Below the pieces are notes generated by a model. That model was not told the origin of the DNA and searched no databases. It saw only the letters and a list, made by a program, of their open reading frames with translations. A DNA stretch of 48,971 bases, from NCBI RefSeq assembly GCF_004766315.1, contig NZ_PVSN01000036.1, positions 1-48,971 on the forward strand, given 5' to 3'. The translations under genes and the position numbers were made by a program. Origin of the DNA: Weissella confusa. Its GTDB lineage: Bacteria > Bacillota > Bacilli > Lactobacillales > Lactobacillaceae. Below are positions 1 to 6,393 of the stretch, piece by piece (position 1 is the first letter of the stretch; each line of letters starts with the position of its first letter).

Positions 1-143
1 CCAACACAGCGGGCAATCTCACGAGAGATTGTCGAAGCGCTTCTACCAATTTCTTTTGCAATGCTACGCATTGACAACCCTTCTCTGAGTAAAACTTCTA
101 TACGTCCGCGATCAAATGCGGTAAGCTGATGATAATGACTCAT
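1..143 (-). CDS. IS30-family transposase, N-terminal part (cut by window edge)
   Basis: The reverse strand from the ATG at 143-141 reads MSHYHQLTAFDRGRIEVLL and continues with a helix-turn-helix containing RSIAKEIGRSASTISREIAR. This is the typical DNA-binding N-terminus of IS30-family DDE transposases. Only about 47 codons lie in the window, so the catalytic DDE domain is not seen. A GAGG ribosome-site core lies just upstream on the reverse strand. The start codon sits inside a long inverted repeat described separately. Family assignment is by recognition of the HTH; the exact IS name cannot be given. Confidence 0.85.
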   Translation of the reverse strand, partial: MSHYHQLTAFDRGRIEVLLREGLSMRSIAKEIGRSASTISREIARCV

Positions 144-207
144 AATGTTTCCTCGCGTTCTGTATGTTCTAGACAAACTACATTTTACGCTGGTTCATTA
201 TGAGTCA
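136..207 (-). repeat. Inverted repeat enclosing the IS30 transposase start codon
   Basis: TGACTCATAATG at 136-147 and CATTATGAGTCA at 196-207 are perfect 12-base inverted repeats separated by 48 bases. The 136-147 arm contains the start codon at 143-141. An RNA that begins outside the element and reads through could fold so that the start codon is base-paired, while one starting inside the arms could not. This layout is known for other insertion sequences as protection against read-through expression; here the function is inferred. Confidence 0.6.
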
Positions 208-253
208 GTTTTTATTTAGCTTAGTGTTGCACTTGAATTGTAAATTCAAGCGC

Positions 254-433
254 TTTGTCAACACAGATGCTGATATACAGCTATTTTAATCGTTCTAGTT
301 GTTTTGATTTATTCAATTTACTAGAACGATTTTCATTTTCAAATCCTGATTTCATTTTTTTGAGACACTTAAATAAGCCTTGAGGGTATAAAAATTTTTT
401 CAAGGCTGTTAAGCTAATGATGACCCAAGAATT
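254..433. other. Non-coding stretch between IS30 end and IS110 transposase
   Basis: No gene is visible here. It holds two inverted repeats: AATCGTTCTAGT (288-299) with ACTAGAACGATT (320-331), and AGCCTTGA (376-383) with TCAAGGCT (400-407). The second is probably part of the IS110 downstream end and may act as a terminator for the transposase transcript. The missing 5' half of the glycosyltransferase interrupted at the other end of the IS110 would be expected here but is not found. Confidence 0.5.
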
Positions 434-1633
434 TTACAATGAACGGGCGAGTTCGTATGAGTAAAATTGGTTGGTGTTTATTAGGTAGTGGATTGTTTTG
501 ATGAGGCGATCCATAGAGGAAACGAGTAATGGCTTCTTTCGAGTTGCTGTTGCTCGTTTCTTTTCGTATCTATCCCTGATGTGGTTTGGCTGCGCAGTGG
601 AACTAACCATGTTTACGACAGTCCAATATAAAAGCTTGCGAGCGTGTGGATTGCCATGCTTCGTGATGTGACGCTGTGCGACATAATCACCGGATTGAAT
701 CTCGGTCAAATCCAAACCGATAAAACTATTCAGTTGTGAACGCTTTTCGAATCGTCGGACATCTCCGAGTTCACCGATTAGGCGAACTGCGGTGTTCTCA
801 GCGATGCTAGGAATGCTTAATAAGATGTCGAATTCAGGTAACTTCTTCGCTAAATTAATCATGTTAGAAATGACGACTTCTCGTTCCGCTGTCATTTCGA
901 TAATATTTGTTACCTGTTGTTGGAGTTGTTTAACTACGAATGATGATGGCTCGACTGCTGGATAAGAAACTCCATGGGCACGCCATAACCTTTCCGCCAG
1001 TGTTCGGGCGCGACCTTGGCCGATACCACGCAGGCCTAAGCTGAGAATGATATCCGTAATTTCTGTTACTGTATGCTCCTTAATCATGTCAGGGTGTGGG
1101 AATAAACGGAGAACTTCTAAACTTGAAATGTTGTCTACATCAATTTCATCCGTGAAATTAGGAAATGCCAACTGCATCAATTTATGGACGCGGTTTTTCT
1201 CACGTTTTATATCTTCAGTTTGTTGGTCGTAGTAACGACTCATGTCTGACAGCTCACGATATAGCGGATCTGAGAATTGTGGCACGTAGGGAACTAGTTC
1301 CTTTGTGAATTCTGTTATGGCGAGTCCGCGTGCGTCACGAACGTCGTTCTTGCGCATGCGTGAACCATCATCTAGCCGCTTCTTAGCTACCAACGGATTA
1401 AGCACGTGATACAGAATGCTGTTGTCAATTAGATATTTTTCTAGTCGACGTGAGTAGACGCCGGTTGCTTCGAAGACAACCTCCGCGCCACCGTAAGATT
1501 GAATAATTGACTTTAAGCTATGGAATCCAATGGCATCGAGAGTGATTTCGCCGTCATATGCTGTTTTTCCATCAACTGCCACGGATAACTTTGCGGATGC
1601 CTTCGAGACATCCAAACCAATAATTGTACGCAT
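434..1633 (-). CDS. IS110-family transposase (serine-dependent DEDD recombinase)
   Basis: A 399-residue protein with the full IS110 layout. The N-terminal RuvC-like DEDD domain shows D8 in GLDVSK, E55 in FEATGVY, and D97 and D100 in KNDVRDARGLA. The C-terminal Tnp_IS116/IS110/IS902 domain shows the IPSI-NTA-LIGELGD region and the candidate serine nucleophile S314 in the context QSGDY, followed by THK-type basic residues. Length is normal for the family and there is no frameshift, so it is probably active. The family cuts and rejoins DNA under guidance of an element-encoded bridge RNA. The start ATG lies at the end of a structured leader. The gene is convergent with nothing and opposite to the glycosyltransferase it interrupts. 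Confidence 0.92.
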   Translation of the reverse strand: MRTIIGLDVSKASAKLSVAVDGKTAYDGEITLDAIGFHSLKSIIQSYGGAEVVFEATGVYSRRLEKYLIDNSILYHVLNPLVAKKRLDDGSRMRKNDVRDARGLAITEFTKELVPYVPQFSDPLYRELSDMSRYYDQQTEDIKREKNRVHKLMQLAFPNFTDEIDVDNISSLEVLRLFPHPDMIKEHTVTEITDIILSLGLRGIGQGRARTLAERLWRAHGVSYPAVEPSSFVVKQLQQQVTNIIEMTAEREVVISNMINLAKKLPEFDILLSIPSIAENTAVRLIGELGDVRRFEKRSQLNSFIGLDLTEIQSGDYVAQRHITKHGNPHARKLLYWTVVNMVSSTAQPNHIRDRYEKKRATATRKKPLLVSSMDRLIKTIHYLINTNQFYSYELARSL

Positions 1634-1693
1634 GATACGCTACCTTTCTTGAAGCTCTTCACGTTGATCTTAGTATCCAAGTTTTCAAAACAC

Positions 1694-1868
1694 GGTTTCT
1701 AGAACCAAACTACTTTGAGCGAATTTGCTAAAACCAGTGAAGCAGCCATTTTTGTGCGCGGCCTCAAGGGCCAAAAAAAGCCACGGCTTTTGCTTCACTA
1801 CCACTATAAAGTAATAGAGGCGTACATGAACTCCGTCGAGTTTCATGTACGCCCCTAAGCTTAGTAGT
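1694..1868 (-). ncRNA. Candidate IS110 bridge RNA
   Basis: The region upstream of the transposase folds, in the transposase direction, into three consecutive stem-loops. The first pairs 1842-1853 with 1819-1830 (12 perfect pairs). The second pairs 1791-1799 with 1736-1744 (9 perfect pairs) around a large interior region that itself holds small hairpins. The third pairs 1728-1735 with 1694-1702 and closes CAAA/TTTG at 1706-1709 and 1724-1727. This order and the roughly 170-base span match the described IS110/IS621 bridge RNA: a 5' stem-loop, a target-binding loop and a donor-binding loop. In the third stem-loop, 1707-1714 (AAACTACT) is the exact complement of 1863-1870 at the element end, as a donor guide should be. 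Function is inferred. Confidence 0.6.
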
Positions 1869-2413
1869 TTTTCTACGTTGAACCAATCGAAGACTTTAAC
1901 GCCCTGTACCGTCAGCGACAACGTTGGCAATTGGGAGAGATGGAAGTGGTGCACATGTTTGAACCAAAACATTTGTTATCTTTCAAACACCTTACGACAA
2001 ACTTTATGGTTCGACGTCTGTTAATTGACCACACATTGCTATTTCCACGGCTTATCTGGTTATTCGCACCTATGGTCTTAGTCGTAAATGGGTTTTCGCC
2101 TGCAATGTTGGCGTTGATTTATATTGCGATGTACCTGATGTATGTTTTCGCAGGAGCAATCTATTTTTTGCTTGCTCAGGTGTACCTAAGGCCGTTTCCT
2201 GAAGCGTTCGCTTGTTACGTTAAGACCTGGTACGTCACGTTATTACTGCCGGCCTATAAGTTTCTGTTGTCATGGGTGCTATTGCTAGCCTTGCTAAATC
2301 GATCAAAGTCGCGTAAGTGGCAAGGCCGTGGGATTCGTGATGAACTATCCGCCATCAGAGAGACTATTCGGCGCGATACGAAACACATAATCAAAAGTGA
2401 GGAATCAAAATGA
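1868..2413 (+). pseudogene. XrtG-associated family 2 glycosyltransferase, C-terminal fragment interrupted by IS110
   Basis: An open frame with no start of its own begins right after an in-frame TAG at 1865-1867 inside the IS110 end. It reads through YRQRQRWQLGEMEV, the Q-x-x-RW motif that binds the growing chain in processive family 2 glycosyltransferases, followed by two to three membrane segments and a basic C-terminal tail. The catalytic A domain with its DxD residues is missing, so the product cannot work. The tail resembles the TIGR03111 glycosyltransferase that accompanies Gram-positive exosortase G, and the next two genes are the other two usual companions. The stop overlaps the next start by four bases (ATGA), indicating translational coupling in the original operon. 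A TTG-initiated fragment from 1931 is possible but would not be functional. Confidence 0.8.
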
Positions 2414-3927
2414 ATCATCGCATTATGGACGTAATCGATACTTGCGTCATGGGCCTGTTTATTATTTTGTTTGGGCTGACACTCTATTTTGCGGGTGCTT
2501 CAGTTAACTTACAGCGCGATGGCGTGACGTTTGCTGGCGTCGTCGGGGTACTGGTCTTAGTTGGCAGCTATCTCATCACACAGACGACATTGTTGCCGTG
2601 GTGTTACACGCACCGAATGGCTTTGTTAAGTGGTGGGTTTATCATTGCGATAATGTGGCAGTTCACTTTTGTGACACTCTTTCATCCTGCCATCGGTTTT
2701 GATGCAGGCGCCATACATGAAGCGTTACAACATCCGGAAGACATTGATTTAATTGGGTATTTTAGTCAAAATACCAACAACTTGCCATTATTGCTTGTGT
2801 ATGACTGGTTAAGTAACATCAGCCACACAATCAGCTGGTTATTTTTTGATTACGTTAGTCTGATTTGTGTCGATGTTGCGTTGCTTGTCAACCTGGTGAC
2901 GATGTGCATTGTGCGTCGTGAGAATGTCGGGCGACTTCTCTGGATTGAGACATTATTTATGCTTGTTTTCCCATGGATTGTTGTGCCGTACTCAGATACG
3001 GCGGTTCTGCCATTGGTTGCACTGTTATTTTTGCTGATGGCTTGCCTGCAAAAAGCGCAAGCATGGTGGCAAACGCTCATTTTGTCTGCGTCACTAGCGG
3101 CTTGCGCAGTGGCCACTTATTTCATCAAGCCCTCGGCCATTATTCCGTTAATTGCGCTGTGCCTTGTGCTGATTAGATCAGTTATCACATCAGACAAGGT
3201 CGCGTTAGGGAAGCGTCTGAAAACTGCTTGTTTAGTGATTGTGACAATTACAGTTAGCGGTCTAGGCGCCTATACTGTTGGTCAGCAGGTGATTGATGCG
3301 CAAACTGTTATTAGAATCAACAAAGGTCTTACCATTCCACCGATTCACTTCATGAGCATGGGAGTTTCTGGGGATGGTGGCTATAACGAGGCAGACGCTC
3401 TTAAGATGGCTGAATTACCAAAACGTTCTGATAAGGTTGATTACTCAAAGCAACAACTGATTAAAAGATTACGCGAGAAGGGTGTCATTGGCTATTTGGC
3501 TTTCTTAGTGAAAAAGCAAGGCAATAATACCGCAGATGGTACGTTTGCTTGGTTAAAAGAAGGTCATTTCTTTAAAAATGGTCATCCAAATGAGCCTAAG
3601 TGGTTGAGCAATTGGGTGACCACAGACGGTAAACACTTAAAGGATTTGCAATTCATCACCCAAATGTGGTGGCTGCTAATATTGGTGACCATTGCAATAG
3701 GACTACGGAAGCAAGATGATTGGTCTCGTTTATGTTGGTTAGCCATTTTAGGTGGTTTTATGTACCTCTTGTTATTTGAAGGTGGTCGTAGTCGATACCT
3801 CATACAGTTTTTGCCAGCATTTTTGATTTTAGCAGCATATCAAGCTGGTTATGTTTGGCAACTGTTCAACCGGTTTGGAAAACGATGCTGGTGGATATTC
3901 TTCGGAAAGGAGTATGCGCATGATTGA
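2410..3927 (+). CDS. XrtG-associated polytopic membrane glycosyltransferase-like protein (TIGR03766-type)
   Basis: A 505-residue protein with about 11-12 membrane segments and one larger extracytoplasmic region (about residues 290-410). It shows the layout of GT-C-type membrane glycosyltransferases, including the acidic FDAGAIHE loop after the second or third segment and GGRSRYL near the C-terminus. It most resembles the XrtG-associated family TIGR03766 of lactobacilli and lactococci. The ATG overlaps the stop of the preceding glycosyltransferase and its own end overlaps the next gene by eight bases, so the three form one operon. It is intact, but its partner glycosyltransferase is broken. 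The biochemical reaction is unknown; addition of a lipid-linked sugar to a surface product is the inference. Confidence 0.72.
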   Translation: MNHRIMDVIDTCVMGLFIILFGLTLYFAGASVNLQRDGVTFAGVVGVLVLVGSYLITQTTLLPWCYTHRMALLSGGFIIAIMWQFTFVTLFHPAIGFDAGAIHEALQHPEDIDLIGYFSQNTNNLPLLLVYDWLSNISHTISWLFFDYVSLICVDVALLVNLVTMCIVRRENVGRLLWIETLFMLVFPWIVVPYSDTAVLPLVALLFLLMACLQKAQAWWQTLILSASLAACAVATYFIKPSAIIPLIALCLVLIRSVITSDKVALGKRLKTACLVIVTITVSGLGAYTVGQQVIDAQTVIRINKGLTIPPIHFMSMGVSGDGGYNEADALKMAELPKRSDKVDYSKQQLIKRLREKGVIGYLAFLVKKQGNNTADGTFAWLKEGHFFKNGHPNEPKWLSNWVTTDGKHLKDLQFITQMWWLLILVTIAIGLRKQDDWSRLCWLAILGGFMYLLLFEGGRSRYLIQFLPAFLILAAYQAGYVWQLFNRFGKRCWWIFFGKEYAHD

Positions 3928-4291
3928 GGCACATTATCGATTGAAATTTTATATTAATGCCTATCACTTCATTCGATGGAACGGTCGCGATGGCGAGACA
4001 CATCCGCACACTTGGGAAATCGTGAGTGATTTTGCATGTGATATGGAGGAGAAAGTCCCATTTTATGAGTACGAAACAAAAATCAACACGTTTCTATCAA
4101 CGTACGATGGACAGGTACTGAATGACATTGCCCCGTTTGATAAGATTAATCCGTCTTTGGAAAACTTTGCGACGGAGCTGTTTGATCGTTTACAAACGCA
4201 TCCTGAATTGATTGGGTCGGCTGTTAAATTAGAAGAGTTGGCAGTGAGTGAAGGCCCAACTCGAACGTATGTCTTAACAAATCGAGACTGA
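3920..4291 (+). CDS. 6-pyruvoyl-tetrahydropterin-synthase-related protein (TIGR03112-type, XrtG locus)
   Basis: A small cytoplasmic protein of 123 residues. The ATG at 3920 is chosen because AAAGGAG ends seven bases upstream; an ATG at 3914 is too close. The sequence shows the PTPS/QueD fold signature: H16 in NAYHF and H28/H30 in ETHPHTWEI, which correspond to the zinc-binding histidines, followed by a DKINPSLEN segment that resembles the LNPTxEN part of QueD. The usual catalytic cysteine is not evident. Such a related domain is a known companion of exosortase G loci, with unknown function there. It lies immediately after the membrane protein with an eight-base overlap. Pterin or queuosine synthesis is not supported by the neighbours. 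Confidence 0.72.
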   Translation: MIEAHYRLKFYINAYHFIRWNGRDGETHPHTWEIVSDFACDMEEKVPFYEYETKINTFLSTYDGQVLNDIAPFDKINPSLENFATELFDRLQTHPELIGSAVKLEELAVSEGPTRTYVLTNRD

Positions 4292-4299
4292 GGCAAGTT

Positions 4300-4698
4300 A
4301 TGAAAAATGCATTGGTACTTTTTACGTCCATTGTCGGTGTTATCTTGGTGTTTTCACTGACAATTGAAACAATCTATGTTGGTGGTGGCTTTTCAAATAA
4401 CACCCATGCACAAAAGGTGTCTTCGGTATCTAAACAGTCATGGACTAGAAAAGAATTTGAAAATTTGCAAACACTTGATTGGGATGATGAAACAGACCAA
4501 CAGTATGACTATCTATTATCAAGACATGGCAAAGCAGATCGACAATCAGATAAATCAATCGATTTTGGTCATGATGAAAAGATTACCCAACAGACGTTAA
4601 CCTGGGAACAAAAACATTGCAAGGTTGTGTTAGGCTTTTATCGCTATCAGGAAAACGGTGATTGGGTTTTGCATGATAAAACGTGGATTCAGAAATAA
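4300..4698 (+). CDS. Small membrane-anchored extracytoplasmic protein, unknown
   Basis: A 132-residue protein with an uncleaved signal anchor (about residues 4-27), a short linker and a hydrophilic domain. The domain carries WTRKEFENLQTLDWDD near residue 50, then HGKAD, then alternating tryptophan-rich strands (LTWEQ, GDWVLHDKTW). It resembles the short lipoprotein-like periplasmic domains that pair an alpha segment with a few beta strands, but I do not recognise the family. It starts eight bases after the PTPS-related gene and ends at a strong terminator, so it belongs to the XrtG-associated operon. A role outside the membrane with the surface product is inferred from position only. Confidence 0.7.
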   Translation: MKNALVLFTSIVGVILVFSLTIETIYVGGGFSNNTHAQKVSSVSKQSWTRKEFENLQTLDWDDETDQQYDYLLSRHGKADRQSDKSIDFGHDEKITQQTLTWEQKHCKVVLGFYRYQENGDWVLHDKTWIQK

Positions 4699-4704
4699 CT
4701 TATT

Positions 4705-4748
4705 AGCAAGTTAACGAGAAATCGTTGACTTGCTCTTTTTTATTTTTT
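4705..4748 (+). terminator. Rho-independent terminator of the XrtG-associated operon
   Basis: AGCAAGTTAACGA at 4705-4717 pairs with 4722-4734 (one G-U pair) around a GAAA loop and is followed by a T-rich run. Confidence 0.85.
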
Positions 4749-4828
4749 GACGAATAGAAAATGATACATTTTTTAAAAGCATTATAACAACATACAATGT
4801 ACTGAATTTGAGAGCTAGGGGGCTTTGT

Positions 4829-6105
4829 ATGTATACGTTCATTTATGCCATACTATATTTTCTGGCAAATATTACTATCATTCTACCGTACGAAATGGTG
4901 TTACAAAATTACACAAATTCTGAATCCGGAACATATTTTCTAATGCTATTACTTGTGTATGGGGTTAGGTCTGTGGCCGTTTGGCTATTGCCGGATCAAA
5001 TTGCGACCGGTCCGTTTATGAACTTAAGAAGTAGTGTTTCTACCGCTTGTATCGGATTTATGTTTATGCCATTTATTAAGTCAGATACGAAGGTGTTGGC
5101 TATACTTGTTGCCGTTTTATTAGGTTATTCATCGGCAACTATTTGGCCTCTTTTTCTAACGTACAAGTCTGAAAAGTTGTTTCGCCCGGTAAAGCCAGCA
5201 ACTTTATTAATTGATTTGCTGGTTATCATTGTTACTCTTGTTATACTGCAAATTGCATTTCCGATGGACGTTAGCAGTATTCTGCTGGGCCTGCTATACT
5301 TCGCAGCGTTGTTTGTTGTGCCAAAGACTGCTGTCAATAATTTGGCTACAGACGGTAAGGCCATAGGTCTAGTTCTGGCTGTCGTGTTGTTAGACTTCAT
5401 CGCCCGTGTTAGCCTTGCATCACCAATGTTAAATAATAGCCAAGCGGTATTTGAAGAAAAGTTGGTCATCGGGATGCTGCTGACTTTGTCTATCGTTGTC
5501 AGTTTCTTGGCCGTATTAGAGTTTGGGCGGCTTAAGCATTCTGAATTGTTTTTTGCAACCGTGTTAAGGGGCCTTATAATGGCGTATATACTGCTATTTA
5601 TGCCGCTGATACTTGCGTCATTGATTGGCTCAGAAAATGCGACTTTCGTCACGTACGGTTTGTATATTTTTGGTTTTGAGTTTGGCGGAATAATGCAGAC
5701 TAAGCTGACGCATAAAAAACGCCAATTCATTTTGGGGGCCGGCTTCGTGATTGGCTTTTCCCGAACCCCGTGATGAAATTATTGGCCATTTTACTTTTGG
5801 CAACATTCGTCGGTAGTATAAATCAGGATCTTAACCGATTTCACATTCAAAACGGGCGTCGGCTTTCCTTTAAAGGTATTACTCATAAGTATAAAATCTC
5901 GAATTTGGGTAACCAATTATTTTATATCATTTTCATTGCAGGTACGTGTGCCCTGACGTTTTGGGAAACTGATTACCCGATAAAATTCTTCCCAGGAACA
6001 CTTTCGGAGCAAACCGCGCAATTCTTTTCAATAGCGATGAACGTCGTCACAGGACTAGTAGCTAGCTGGTTATTGTTCAAGGCTACAAAGAAAAAACTAG
6101 AATAG
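4829..6105 (+). pseudogene. Polytopic membrane protein, MFS-like, split by a frameshift
   Basis: Two frames together would encode a protein with about 12 membrane segments. The first runs from the ATG at 4829 (AGGGGG six bases upstream) to a TGA at 5771-5773, giving nine to ten segments. The second frame continues from 5770 to 6105 with three more segments and a basic tail. Adding one base to the C-run at 5766-5769 joins them without interruption (SRTP then VMKLLAILLLA), so a one-base loss is likely. Alternatively the GTGA overlap at 5770-5773 could be translational coupling of two subunits, which I find less likely because the first product would stop in mid-helix. Size suggests a major-facilitator-type carrier; the substrate is unknown. 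Confidence 0.6.
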
Positions 6106-6115
6106 CACCCAAATG

Positions 6116-6159
6116 AAAAGGGGGACATGTGACCACATAGGCCATGTGCCCCTTTTTTA
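6116..6159 (+). terminator. Rho-independent terminator
   Basis: AAAAGGGGGACATG (6116-6129) pairs with the arm at 6143-6156 (CATGTGCCCC then T-run), with one mismatch, followed by six T. Confidence 0.75.
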
Positions 6160-6273
6160 TTGTGTACTGTTCATAATAAAAAACACATGCCATTTCTAGG
6201 CATATAAGGAGGCATGGAGTGTGCAAGTATGCAATCAGATTTTAGTTTACATAATATTTTTAAGTGAAAATTG

Positions 6274-6295
6274 AACCCTTGATTTATCAAGGGTT
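6274..6295. repeat. 22-base perfect palindrome upstream of dnaG
   Basis: AACCCTTGAT at 6274-6283 and ATCAAGGGTT at 6286-6295 are perfect arms around TT. No T-run follows, so it is more like a protein-binding dyad than a terminator. It lies about 32 bases upstream of the dnaG -35 element. Confidence 0.6.
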
Positions 6296-6326
6296 ACAGC
6301 TAGTCAATGGGGGTTGACAAACTCGC

Positions 6327-6354
6327 TTGCATATTGTGCATTCAAGCGTATAAT
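6327..6354 (+). promoter_or_regulatory. Promoter of dnaG-rpoD
   Basis: TTGCAT at 6327-6332 and TATAAT at 6349-6354 are separated by 16 bases. This places the transcript start near 6361, so an in-frame extension of dnaG to 6307 would precede the promoter and is excluded. A perfect TTGACA at 6314-6319 has no -10 at the right distance. Confidence 0.6.
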
Positions 6355-6393
6355 TATAAGAGCTGGAAATGGTCATTTTTAGAGTTGGGGGTG

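Larger units (their letters stand above)
1..252 (-). mobile_element. IS30-family insertion sequence, one end only
   Basis: The transposase start is followed outward by about 85 non-coding bases and then by an IS-end-like sequence with the inverted repeat CTTGAATT (232-239) and AATTCAAG (243-250), next to TTGCACTTG, which resembles IS30-type ends. The outer boundary is placed near 252 by this resemblance only. The other end and the catalytic part are outside the window, so completeness cannot be judged. Confidence 0.6.
254..1870 (-). mobile_element. IS110-family insertion sequence (ends approximate)
   Basis: The element carries one transposase gene on the reverse strand and a structured non-coding leader at 1634-1868, as expected for the IS110 group, where the guide RNA lies upstream of the transposase. 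The left (leader-side) end is fixed near 1868-1870 because the in-frame coding sequence of the interrupted glycosyltransferase resumes there. The other end is not resolved: it lies between the transposase stop at 434 and the IS30 end near 252. IS110 elements usually lack terminal inverted repeats and target duplications, so no such marks are expected. Confidence 0.7.
6160..6393 (+). other. Leader region upstream of dnaG
   Basis: About 230 bases without a convincing gene. It contains a small ATGCC/GGCAT dyad near 6188-6203, an AAGGAGG at 6206-6212 directly before an ATG that opens a 17-codon frame ending at 6267 (spacing too short to be convincing), a perfect palindrome at 6274-6295, and the dnaG promoter at 6327-6354. 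Confidence 0.5.

Noticed and set aside
1685-1972. Reverse-strand frame of 95 codons across the IS110 leader
   Set aside because: It spans the element boundary and the three RNA stem-loops and matches no protein pattern; it is a chance frame.
6214-6267. 17-codon frame after AAGGAGG upstream of dnaG
   Set aside because: Only one base separates the ribosome site from the ATG, and no promoter or conservation can be shown.
6307-6393. N-terminal extension of DnaG
   Set aside because: It would start upstream of the TTGCAT-TATAAT promoter and has no ribosome site; known DnaG proteins start at [10 protein letters not shown]-like sequence.
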